Below are positions 22,201 to 34,100 of a DNA stretch of 64,000 nt, one piece after another; the first letter of the stretch is position 1; each line of letters opens with the position of its first letter. The notes below the pieces were generated by a model that was given only the letters and a program-made list of their open reading frames with translations, was not told the origin of the DNA and made no database searches. Made by a program: the position numbers and the translations under genes. The DNA lies in contig CAXAMN010003669.1 in the NCBI GenBank assembly GCA_963970005.1, forward strand, positions 1,129,717 to 1,193,716, given 5' to 3'. The DNA comes from Durusdinium trenchii (lineage: Eukaryota > Sar > Dinophyceae > Suessiales > Symbiodiniaceae).

Positions 22201-23525
22201 GGCACTAGAAAATATATAGTTCACTCCATCTATATAGATATGTACCGACAAGAGATTGCGGTGGATGAGGTTGGATCAGCTTTTCAGCGACTCATCGTTC
22301 ATCAGCCCATCCGTCTCTTCGCCACATCACGGGCTTCCAATCGTGGCATGGGTGATTGCGTGGGTGCTGGCATGCAATGAGGGTCTCGACCCTCATCATC
22401 ATAGACCTCGGCAGGAAGTCGGTCACGAGATCTCTGATGGAGATCGATGAAGCGGATGAAGCGGGACCCTTCTGAGCTTGACATAGCGTGACCGTCACGT
22501 GCCTTTGATTCCGTGGATTTTTCTTGAAGCAACGTAAATTAGTGCTTGATGATCTTTGGTGAGTGATTGAGATCGCACCATGGAGAAGGTGATCCTCCAA
22601 TTTGTGGAGGAAGTGATTGAGCGCACTGTTGCCGACAAGGTGGGGCAAACACTCTTCACGAAAAAGACCAAACTAAACAACACATGGTAAACATATGGTT
22701 ATTAACTACTACTGTGTATATATAAGTATATATTATAGGTATTTTATATGCATACACAAAGCAAATTAAACCCAACAAACAAGATGTGGATGTCAGGAGG
22801 ATCTGTGGAACGGGAAACCTACACCCAGCCTGCGAACAAAGCCCTTCTTTGAGACTTGTTTGCATATGGCTTCAGCACCCGCTGGATGACAACTGGCCGG
22901 GAAACTCTGTCCACCGCGTACCGCGTCTCCCAGAAATCCAAACACCAACACTCCTTGCTGCCTCCAACCAGCCTCCAACCAGCCTCCCTCCTCCAGTGCA
23001 GAAGCCCCACGGAGTACTTACACTCCACATGACACTTCGTTGCGACTCTCCTAAACCGTCTGGTTCCCAATCCGTCTTTCTCCTCCTGAGAAGGTGCTAG
23101 GATGTGCTACAAAGATTCAACAAATGCTTCGATGAATGCAACTCAAAGCACCTCAAAATGTGGTTTCATGATGTTTCATGTTCTTCAAAGAACGGTGAAC
23201 ACTCTGCATCAAATTGGAGCCCACTCAAACCCAAAGGACCCAATAAATGACCAGCATGGAAGTTTCATCGACCAAAAACTTGGAAACAACCTCTCAAGTA
23301 TCCAAAACCGGGTTGTTGTGATGTCTTTCCTTTGGGGGGGGGCACCCATCAAAGAGCTAGGGCTCATTGAGGTAGCTGCCAGGCAGCCTCTCTCCCCTCT
23401 CACTTTAAAGGACCCCAAGGGGCTCTCATCGGTGAGCAGTGGTTTCCATCTGCCCGGTCGCAGCCAGGAGGTCCGTGGCTCAAGTCGCGCCAGCCGTAGC
23501 CACCCCAGATGAGCACCGAGCTTCC
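19260..23525. other. Non-coding stretch; no gene assigned
   Basis: The stretch contains a GC-rich patch (21060-21215) open on both strands, an AT/AC microsatellite (22079-22103) and a tandem CTCCAACCAGC duplication (22970-22990). A minus-strand frame at 22835-22950 (SRPVVIQRVLKPYANKSQRR) is protein-like, but an overlapping frame is equally plausible. Confidence 0.5.
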
Positions 23526-23945
23526 TTAGAGGAATGACGAGGAGTTCAGGCGGGTTTCGAGCTCCCACTTGCAGCGGGTTCTTGTGGGATCAATCCCAAA
23601 GAGCTCCATGAATGTATGGAATAGATGCCTACATTGGTTTTGAGCCAACCACCCCCAATGTATGGATTCACATGCCAGTCCCATGAGTCGTGTCTGGTGT
23701 GAGAAAACCGCAGTGAGTCGGACGTCCACGCTGGACACGCTCGCCGTTCGTTTCGAACAACGCCGTCTCATCCGAAGAAGGTCCGAGCATCCCACGATCC
23801 AGGACAAGAAGAACTTCTGCTGCTGGTGAAACGCCTCAACATATGTGGGGCGTCTGAGTCGTTTCAAGAACTCGTGATCTGAGACGGAGGGAACATCTAG
23901 TTGTACCAGTACTGCATGCAACTGCCTGCAAAGCTGATCCACCAT
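23526..23945 (-). CDS. Coding-like ORF, unknown (139 aa)
   Basis: The ORF has a protein-like composition with Leu/Arg-rich, helix-prone segments such as LKRLRRPTYVEAFHQQQKFF and LMGLACESIHWGWLAQ. No domain was recognised. Nothing distinguishes the first ATG as a true start. It lies just below two other coding-like segments on the same strand (23990-24345), so it may be a later exon of the same unidentified gene. A chance ORF is a real alternative. Confidence 0.25.
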   Translation of the reverse strand: MVDQLCRQLHAVLVQLDVPSVSDHEFLKRLRRPTYVEAFHQQQKFFLSWIVGCSDLLRMRRRCSKRTASVSSVDVRLTAVFSHQTRLMGLACESIHWGWLAQNQCRHLFHTFMELFGIDPTRTRCKWELETRLNSSSFL

Positions 23946-23989
23946 TGAATATCAATGAGATAGGACATATAGCAATGATCTTAAGGTGC

Positions 23990-24345
23990 TGCGGGGTTTG
24001 GGTCCACCAAGCATGTCATAAGGCTGACAATGAGTGGTGCGACAGGGAACCAATCCCGGTGCAGCGAACCAATGCCGCCTCGCATGAAGCACACACTGCA
24101 CACACGATGCTTCCTGTTTGGCAGCCACTTACTGATCCAAAAATCCATCAGGACTGACTGCCATGGTGCACCCCGGCTTTTCTCAAACGTAAAGAGGATT
24201 GTGTCAGGGTCGAGCAAAACATCTGGCAGCATCTTGCCAACCGGGCCACCAGCCCATTTTTGTATGTGGCGATCTCCGGATCAGCATCCTGAGCGCCAAA
24301 CACTGCGACCGTCGCAGCGTCCGGAAGCCACCCGCCGTCTATCTG
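23990..24345 (-). CDS. Two coding-like exon segments, unknown protein
   Basis: The upper segment (about 24225-24342) starts after a good acceptor (GGTACAG) and encodes GGWLPDAATVAVFGAQDADP and IATYKNGLVAR. The lower segment (about 24110-24222), one frame over, encodes MLPDVLLDPDTILFTFEKSR and ends near a GTAAGT donor at 24129-24134. The frame change could be an intron or an indel. They lie downstream of the amylase exons on the same strand, but they do not match the amylase C-terminus. Confidence 0.3.
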
Positions 24346-25081
24346 TACCAAAACCATCCAAAACCAATGGCTTCCACACTCAGTGAAGTATTCATCCATA
24401 GCGGGGGTTGCAAACTATGGCAACTATGGTAACATCTTCAGAAGGCGTAGCAACAAACAATACAAAACAAAACTTGCCATGTTGGTCTCTCGCCGTTTCC
24501 CCCGAACTCGTGAGGTCGACCACATGTGATCGTCCACCGAGGCCTCGTCCCTAGGCCTGTGAGAAGGCCGAGAATGAGGCCTGCAAGCCGATGTTCCCAC
24601 GTCATGTCCCGTTGTTTTTGAACACCAAACCCACGCGAGAGGCTCGAAAAGAAACCAGGATGTCAGGATTGTACTGCACTGGATCTATGCCGATAGGGTT
24701 CCAAAATGTCCCAAAAGTATTGAGAAAGGAAACAAGTGGATCACCATTGTCACGTGCCCTGACTGCTCATATCCATCTCAAGCCAAGCATCTTTGCTCCG
24801 CCCATCGTGGTAGGCAAAGGGGTACCTGAGACCCAGACTCCCTGAGACCAAGCTCCAGGGACCCCAATGACATCGCCTTCGCAATCTTGAGCACCAAGGA
24901 CGTCATGTGGTGCATGGCCCAAAATGAAAACAAGAAACACCGGCATAGACCCCAAATAGCTGGTGTATAGGGAAAAAGAAATCGAAAGAACCCCATAGAA
25001 CCCCTATAGCTTGCAGCTCTCTGGGGACCAAAGCCTTGTTCCCCGAGTTCAACGCACCGAAGACCGGTCGCCGCGTCACAC
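24346..25081. other. Stretch where the amylase region IV exon is expected but not found
   Basis: The exon at 25082-25197 should be followed on the minus strand by the conserved F-V-x-N-H-D segment of alpha-amylases. It is not visible here in any minus frame. No other gene was recognised. Confidence 0.5.
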
Positions 25082-25197
25082 CGCCATGTCCTCGCTGATG
25101 CCGAAGACGCCCCCGGAGAGATCCAGGAGCTCGTGAAGCTCGGTGGCGTTGCGGTTGGAGACCCGGTTCACCACGTGCCAGCGATAGGCCACGTCAC
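25082..25197 (-). CDS. Amylase exon before conserved region IV
   Basis: The exon encodes GDVAYRWHVVNRVSNRNATE and then LHELLDLSGGVFGISEDMAV. This corresponds to the helix and strand leading to region IV, where AV is normally followed by x-F-V-x-N-H-D. The acceptor is GCCGTCAG; the donor lies at GCG or GCGGT before GTG. It starts in phase 1. The exon was too short to stand out as an ORF. Confidence 0.6.
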
Positions 25198-28100
25198 CTG
25201 ACGGCGTGAGTCGAGTCCGTGAGGTCGCGGAGAGTGGAGAGTGGTGAGGGGGTTTTCTGGGCGCGTTTCAGGAAATGCAGTACATTCTGAGGGATGATGG
25301 AGGTAGTGGAGGCTGGGGTGGAGAAGTGGTTGTCTTGAACAATGGACCTATGGCAAGTGATTGGAACATAATTTAACCAAGGGCGTCGGACAGGAGGATG
25401 TGAAGAAGTTTCCACTCACAGTGTGGGGACATGGTAGGTATGGGTATGGTGACGGCAAAGTTGATGTTAGCCTGGCCAGCATCGATCCAACATGCATGTA
25501 CCAAGCAGCACACCTGTACAGCCTGGGGGCATCCTTGTACCATCGAGTCAGGAGCTGCTTTGTGGTTATGTGACAATGTGGTCATATTTAATAAACAAAG
25601 ACCAATCTGATAATCGCTGCGGCTGCTGTCGGGTTCGAGAGGCTTTGCACGAACGGAACTCAGCCAAAGCATGCTAGGCTGATAGGGCCCTACAGCGCAA
25701 TGGACCACAAAGGTTTGAAGTTCTTCTCTTCAACTTCTAGCGCAGCAGGATTCTAGCAGCTGAAGCGGTGGCTGTAAGCCGCCTCCCCTTCCTTCCCTCA
25801 AATCGTGGGGTTGTTGGGGAGGCATCTGGAAGTCAAGCTCTTCTCATTCCTTTCCTCACCTCAAAACCCCCAAATCACCCCATCTCCTCACTTGATCCGT
25901 AGCACGGTAGAGCCCCACATGCTCCGTCCGGTCGTGCGGGGGATATTCGCCCCACCACTCTTGGTAGACCAGGTCCCAAGGCAGCCGATTCAACATGTCC
26001 TGAAGGCGGTGTCCCGCCGGTGTCCCGCCGTTTGGTCGTTGGATCATCATGGTGAACAGCCTTTAAGGACATGATTACATATGCTTATGTAGTTCCATGC
26101 TGTGTAGTCTGTCCCTCCCGGGATCTTCAAGATTCAAGATTCAACTTGAACATTGAGACCTTGTTGAGAACCAAATCTCAATCAAAATGTTCAGTAAACC
26201 AGGAAACAGTAAACGCCGCACCCAATTCTGCCACACTTGCAGTCCATGTTGCACACTAGTTGACAAACGAGCCTACTTCAATACATGAGATAACTGCTCT
26301 ATTCGCTGTCACAGCAGTCACAAGTCACAAGGCCAACATTCCTGTCAAGAATCAAAGACCAAAGTCTCCGGTTGAAAGCATCCCTGTTCGGGATCTTCGC
26401 CGGAATGGCATCGACATCTTGTTGCACTAAGTGCTTCACACAAATGTGTTAATTTGAAAATCCCATTTGGGGGACAAATGTGCGCAAAGCAGTGGAGGCA
26501 ACAGATTCACCAGGAACATGCACAAAACACCACCAAAAAAACGTATCTTATATTATATATATATACACATCCCAATTGAACTTGAAGCTCACCAATAACA
26601 CATAGATACCAAAAGCATATAAAAGCATCCCAAATCCCAAAATGAGATCAAATAAGCCACAGAGCCACAGCCCCAAAGTCTCCCCCCACGAAACATCCCC
26701 TCTTGACCTCTCCCGCCATCTCCATCTCCATTCCACTGACTACCTCTCCGCTTCTCAAAGGTTCCGCGAGCTCGTAGACGTGATGATAGATGGCCGCATC
26801 TACCCTGAGCCCTGTGATTCCAATGTGGTACAGCTCCTCCAAATGCCTCGGCAGACTCGGCGGGTCAATACGGGGTCTCCCTGGCAACAAGTGGTTCAAC
26901 AAAAGGTCTTGGAGCTGATTGAACATTTGTCTGGGGATGTCTGCGGTCTAGGGACATTCGGTTGAAAATGGAACCCCTCAGGTCAAGACACCAACGACTA
27001 CCAACATCGAGATCCTTTGGTCATGGATGCAGCATGGGACATGAGGAAACTTCTATATATTGGAATGATCCTTTCTCAAACTGTACCATTCATTGACTAT
27101 TTGTTCATTGATTAATATTGATTATCATTTGCCAACAGCGAACAAATTGGACGTTCGACAATTTTGTGCTGAGACCGTTTGCCCGCGCTTCAAACATTTA
27201 AGCCGCAGGGCTTGAACTGCTTATCCCGGACTTCCTGCAACTCTGTGTTGAGGTCCGGTAGCTTGTACATGTCCTTAGCTTGGGAAGTGGATCCGCTCTT
27301 TCTGACCACTTCTCACCTACTAGGTACAGTGCCGTGTCGCCTCTTCAAGTCGTCAAAGGCACGCTCCCATTCAGTAGTGGTGATGGAAGACGTCTTTGTT
27401 CATAGCCAATGTGAACCAAGGTCTGTTGTCCATCGTCATATGAATCATATGATATGATATGATATGTACGTGTATCATATCGTGTCATCTGCCAAGCTGG
27501 TGTAGACCCCCCAAAACAAGTTCCAATTGAACCTCTGCCCCCACACAGGAAGAAAGGAATTGTTTCATTCATCGAAGGTAGGGGCTCATTTGAAGGGATA
27601 CTATTCACTTGTGCCCCCCCGAATATGATAATTGATCTGCATAGGTATGCGCAGGTCTTCATAGATCTTCATGGGTCCTCATTAGGATCCATTGAAAAAA
27701 TTTGAAACATGAAACCCATTCTTGAATAAATTGTGATACTGTAGTTCATCAAAACTGTGCTCACACATCAGCTTGCAACTGCACTTGCCCTTTTTTCCGC
27801 ACTTACAATCAGTTCTTTTGTTTTTTTGGATGGTACTTGGCTTGAGGAGCCATTGCTGTGATCAGTGGCCTCAGGCCAAATATCACCCCTGGATCAATGA
27901 CACCAAGTTCTTGGGCCACCCGCTGCCGGCTGCCCCTTCAGGGCAAGCTCTGGAACATCATATCCCAATTGAAACTTGCTCCATGCAGTGTCCCTGACCC
28001 AACATTGGAAAAAGTAGAAAAACATTCAGATTCGTTACCTTTCAGTGGATATACTCCAAATGGTCACCCTCCTGATAGTACCTCAGCCTCAGAAAAAAGG

Positions 28101-31100
28101 GTTGTGGTCATCAGGGCGTTGACTTTACTGCTCGGGACAAATCACGAACCTTTCCCACTGTCACAAGCCGCCCCGAGTCAAAGTCAATCCTGTGCAATTC
28201 TGGACTACATTATGCACACCCTGGAAGATTAACATGGAACCTGAAAAAAACCACTGGGTTGTAGAGATGTGCCCACCTTAAGTGGCATGGACGTGGGGGT
28301 CCCCAAATTGCATTTAGTGGACGTAGGGGGACCTTGGTTGCATTTAGTTGATGGCACTTCCAATCTGTAGAAAAATATTCGGAAATAAACCAGTGGGATT
28401 CACCAGGACTTCTATGTCATGCAAAAGGTTGCCAGCTTCGACTGGCAGCACGCGCTTCCAAGTCCTTTTCACTTCCATTGGTTGCTTGATCTGTCACCTG
28501 CCCTCTGGTGAAAGACTGGCTGCTATACAATGTTATGCGTAAGAAGCCGGGACCCGAATGGGAAGTTCGGGGCCCGAATGGAAGGTTCGGGGCCCGAATG
28601 GCTGTCCAAATCGGTTGAAACATTGTCTCCGTGGTCGGTGGCTTTGGTGTGTCTGTGTGTGGGGCTCGTGCGGTTGACCAAAAGCTTAGTTATATACATT
28701 TCTATATAATATACATAAGAAGTCGGGGCCCGAATGGGATACCGAATGGGATAGCGTCCAAGCAGTCATGGTTTGATATCTCGCTGTACCGACACAGAGC
28801 AAAGATAATACAATGTTTGCAGAAGACGCGCCTAAAGGTTTTGCACACAAGTGGCTATTTCGACTGCCCGGCGCGCCGGGCGCTATGTTTAGTTCTGTGC
28901 GAACATATATTTATGTCTAGGTGCTATGTCGGGTGTTGCAGGATACGCGGAGAGTTTCATGGATTGAGTTGGTACCGGTGAGAACCACATATCTCATGAA
29001 GAAATATACCTTTACATTCCGCGCTATGAAAATCTAGTCATTTTTCAATACCCGGCGCGCCGGGTACGCCCAGCGTCATGGTTGCGGTACGCCCGGCGCG
29101 CCGGGCTGACGTTGAGGTGTGGGGGTCCAGAGCCAAACCCCATTCGTGCAGCGCTTCTTTATGAAACCCGATTCCTGAATCTTCCTGAAGCAACGGCTGC
29201 TTAACCGTATCGACTATATTTCACACTTCTGCATTATTTATGCAACCATCTTCTATAATTGAATTCTTTGCCACAATCAGTCACACGACCCCACCAGTGT
29301 CGGGATCCTCAAATACTTGAGGCCGGCGCTAGCGCTGCAAAGCACCACAATCAGCTTGGCCAGGTGCTCAGGCGCAAACTTCTGCGTAAACCGCCCGGCG
29401 CGCCGGGTGTTGCAGGATACGCTGGTACCGGTGAGAACCACATATCTTATGATAAAATATACCTTTACATTCCGCACTATGAAAATCTAATCATTTTTCA
29501 ATACCCGGCGCGCCGGGTACGCCCAGCGTCATGGTTGTGGCACGCCCGGCGCGCCGGGTGGCAGCATCCAAGCAGTCATGGTTTGATATCTCGCTGTACC
29601 GACACACAGCAAAGATAATACAATGTTTGCTCCGGAGCGCCGGCGATAATCGGATGGCATTGGCCCCGGTTCTGTTCTGATGGTTGAAAGTTTTTCATTC
29701 CATCGATTGGGACCATTCAAGCCAGGATTTCAGCTTGAAAGTGAGGAAGTTGGCCTTCGAGGCAAACTGCATTCCTTTTACAAACTTTTACAAACTCCTC
29801 GTTTCGAGCCAACTGGCCTTCGCGGCTTTGAAACTCACTTCAGCTAGCGAATTGGTCAGATTATTTTGTCGTGTTCTCAGGGTCTCTCGATGGTCGCGAC
29901 ATGAGGGCTTTGGGTATCTATGGGTGGATGGTCCATGTATGAATGTTGTTTTTCGGCCCATGTTGTTTATGTTTTCAACTTTTCCAACTTCCTACACCGT
30001 CGCTGCGTCGCCGTTGTTTTGATATGTTTTGATCATTTTGAGCCTCCAGGAGTTCTCGGAAAGCTTACTCCTGTGTGCCCCCGGAGCTGAGAAAAGGAAA
30101 GACTACGAGGCATTCGGGTGGTGGTTATGAACTAGTTTGCAATTGCCGCTCTGGCCATGAGCTACTATGCCCAAGCAAGCTATTGGCCAGATCTGTGCCA
30201 TGAACCTTGCCCTAGTATGCCCTATTATTTGTTTCCAATAAATGTCAATATAGAACAAGCAACTCATCGGCCTTTCTGTTTCTCAAACGGCGCTCTACAT
30301 GGCGCAGACCGCGTGCCAAGTGAGGCCCAAGTCTTGGCGATTCTTGCGACTCTATGTCCGCGAGATGTGGGAACGCTGGGACAGTGACGTTGCTGGCCAG
30401 TGGCCCCAGGAACGTTTTAACAATATTTTTGATTTTTGGGAATGGTATGGGGTAACGATAGAAATCTCCGTCATCCTACCTGGTAGGATGTCGGATGTGG
30501 ATGTTTTTCAGGTCAGTTTTCAGGTCCATTTAAAGGCTTCCAAAATCTCCAATTCTCAATGGAAATCTGCAAGTTTGGAAACGAGATCTCCATTTAACTG
30601 CCTCCAAAATCTCACATCCGACATCCTACCTGGTAGGATNNNNNNNNNNTTTAACTGCCTCCAAAATCTCACATCCGACATCCTACCTGGTAGGATGTCG
30701 GATGTGGTCTCGGATGTTGGGCTTCCAAAATCTCAAATTCTCAATGGAAATCTGCAAGTTTTGAATCGAGATATTTCAAGATCTCCATTTAACAGTCTCC
30801 AAAATCTCACACTCGGAATGTCTCGGATGTGGAGTTTGGTTTTGATGTTTTTCAGGTCAGTTCCGCTCAGAGTCAGCGATGAATGCTGAAGGCCGGAAGA
30901 GTTTGGCTGAGCGTTCAGAAAGATTCAGAGCACTCTGAGAGAGGTTGAATGCTTGCCTCTAGTCATCTCTAGTCTATTCCAATCTAAAGTGTCCACAGCA
31001 GCCCCTTTTGTCTGACTCGCGATTAAGATCGCAGCGTATTGGTGGCCCATGGAAGCGCTGAGCAAGGAGGAGTTGGCTTCGCTGGCTCCGGATGCAAAGG

Positions 31101-34100
31101 CAGAGTGGCAGGATCAGTTCTGCGCGTGGATTGATGGTGGGTGTCAGGATGACTCAAAGCGCCTAGACGCATACCATGCCTACCTCGGACGCTTTCTCAG
31201 CAATGACAAGCTCACTTTGAAGGATATCAGCCATGACAAGAGTACCGAAGCAGGGTGGAGATCAGTAGAGGATGCAACCATCAAGAAGAAGGCGTGTGCA
31301 TTCTACCAGGACTGCTTTTTACCAGCCATCAAGCATTCTTTCAACACAGTGGTTGCGAGACTTGGCCAGCGTATTTGTATGCAATTGTTCTCAATCAAAT
31401 ATTTTTCTAAGTCCTTGATATCGATCATTTGGCATCCATACACATCCATACATTTAACTTGCCCCCGATTCTAGTCCCTTGTTGGAGGACTTCTTTTCCA
31501 GCTGGCTATCCAAGCTGATGAAGAATCTGTGCTTGAGACAATGATGCAGGGCGCCGCATTCTACAGCGCATACACAACAGATGCCACTTTGATCCAGATA
31601 GTGGTTTGTCGAAGTCTGTCATGGTTTATCATGTTTTGGCTTTTGCGCAGACCACTTTGCAAATCGACAATGTTTGCAAAATTTTGGAGCATTTTGGAGG
31701 GCTCCTTGCCTTTGCTGTGACTGAATGCATTGGACTTTTTGGTTTCGAGCCTGCATGTTGTAGGATTGACTGCAGGTTTGGGCGCACTACAAACAAAGTC
31801 TGGGAGATGCATGGGGACCTGGGAATGTTTTTTGCTTGCCAAATGAAATTGCTTGGGCGGTGCAGGGGGGGTCCTCGCACAGAACGATGCTTTCAGTTGT
31901 TCGCGTGAGCTGTTCGAGAATGCCAAGCTGCAAGTTTTGCGTGTGGGGGCACCCTTGGCAAGCAATGTTGCGCGCATATTTTCCACACTACATGTTGGAA
32001 CCCTGAGTGGGCAAACGTCCAAAGTCGCCTTCATCCTCGTGGCTGGTGGGAAAACATCAGCTTTTGTGGGTTGTTCAAAGGAAGGATGCACATTGATGCA
32101 TTGGGACAGCCACGCAGCACGGGGGGATTTGGCTGATCGTTGCGCAACATGTTTTGTCAGCTCTTCGTCCACTAGAGAATTCCTAGATTTCCTGGAAGGA
32201 ATTCTTGACGCGGCCAAATCTTGTGTGTGATTTTTTGCTATTCGGCTATTTTGTTTCTTGGTTTTAAAGCATATTGCTAAATATTGCTAACATATGCTAG
32301 CCAAGGAAGCGACCGCTATTCCCGAGATATGCCATCGCACTTGTATCTTATGCAAGGCCCTCTGCAGGATGCCATTCAGATGAATTGGCATGAGACACCA
32401 TCGACGTTCCCACTAATGATGGTTTTCATTGGTTTTCCTGCTTTTGAATGCAACTATAAACACAATACTGTACTTGGTCCATCTAGGTCAATTTTTGCAT
32501 GCTATGATTGCACGCTTCTGAAATCCTTTCTGCTGGCAGATTCAGCTAAGGAGACTTGTTCGCTACAGTTGTGTGATGCTCTTGTTCCAGCTCGCGCCTT
32601 TGTTGATGCCGATGTCTTTCGCCCTAAGCCCGTCCACACAACACACCCGCCCAGAAAGAATACTGTGCCAGATATCAGCCCCCAAAAATTGAGCAGAATG
32701 GCACAAAGCGGAAACTGGACCTTGATTCCGCTGGGACTGTGAGTGGGAAACAAGAAAGAGACATGAAGGCAGCAAAGATAGACGCAGCAAGCTTACGCAG
32801 AGCTGGCAGAGAAAAGTGTGAGGCCAGAGGCATAAGTTTCAACAATGGTTTCCTAAAAGCTCACTGGACCAAGCAGTGCCGAATGCCCCCAGGCCATTGG
32901 AACTTGTTCCTAGCAGGCCTCAAACCAATTTCCGGAATCCTCCCTTATTTTGAAGCGATTCCGGCGTTGAGTGGCACTCAAACCAGCAACCTGAATCAAT
33001 CGCCCTCGAGCGCTCAGACTGCACAACAAAAAGAACAAATAAACATATATATATATGACTTCCCTTCCGGCTGTCCACAAATCTTTTGGCCAGCTGCACC
33101 GCAACAGTGCATGTTGTTAAGATGAAATCGTCTGTGGCACCTGAGCTTCTTGGAAGCTCAATGCCCTGCCAAGCATCAGGTGATTGAAATCGCCACAAAC
33201 TCATCCCTTACTCACAGCGCTATCACGCAGTGCAATGGCCGCCAGATCAGCGAAAGCGCTGCAAAGCTGCCAAGGGTAGGGCTGCGCACGCAGCGTCCAA
33301 AAAACTCCCGCGCTGTCGGTGCCTGTCAGAGCACGATGCGGCCGTTTTGTGTTGGAGCATCTCAAATGCGTTCCCTGACACCTTAAAGCCAAAGAGGAAA
33401 GATCCATGAAGTTGTAGAGTAACTTGGTGGGTTTTTCCAACCTTCACCATAGCAGCAGAAGTCAAGTTCACACTCGTACGGAGAAAAAGAAGAGCAGAAA
33501 TCGAGTAAGGGAGGCATGTCCCAAGCCATACTGGTCAAAGGATTCTCCAGAATGTACGGAATATGAAGTGATTGACAAAGCTTCAAGACGCGCATGGTGA
33601 AGAGAAAGAGATTGTTACCGTCCACCAGTTTTGACTGATGAGCTCTTCGAAGACCAGGTAAGCCCCAAATATACTTGGAGGTACGCAGAGGAGGAGGTCC
33701 CAAACCATCCCACCGGCGTGCTCGAGAAAAAGTAGTGCATGGCATCCCCAACAAAACCATCATGACACGATGAGATGAGATAAAGTTGAGAATATTGTTT
33801 GCCACCTTCGGATCAAGAACATTGTGAGACGGAAAAAGACACGTATCAATCGGAAAACAATGGGTTCCCTGTTTGTTCAGCATCTCTGAAATCCTCGCTG
33901 TGCCGGCAAAAAGCTCCAAACAAAAACGCCTTGGGCGATGCTTCATGGTGAAAACATCAGGGCCAGTATTTACAGGTGACTGGATCGGGCGGTGATCTGT
34001 CCCGAGAAAACTTTGCGCAAGTTCCTCTCGGCTGTCTTGCAAAACTGAAGATCCCTGCTTGAGATCTTGCTGAGCAACTGTTGCACCCGTCCCACCTTTG

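Noticed and set aside
28549..29630. CRISPR array
   Set aside because: The repeats are palindromes with unequal, duplicated spacers in a eukaryotic-type contig; there are no cas genes and no regular spacing.
31561..32217. 218-aa minus-strand ORF
   Set aside because: It is the shadow of the plus-strand exons at 31475-32230, which have splice sites and a sensible stop.
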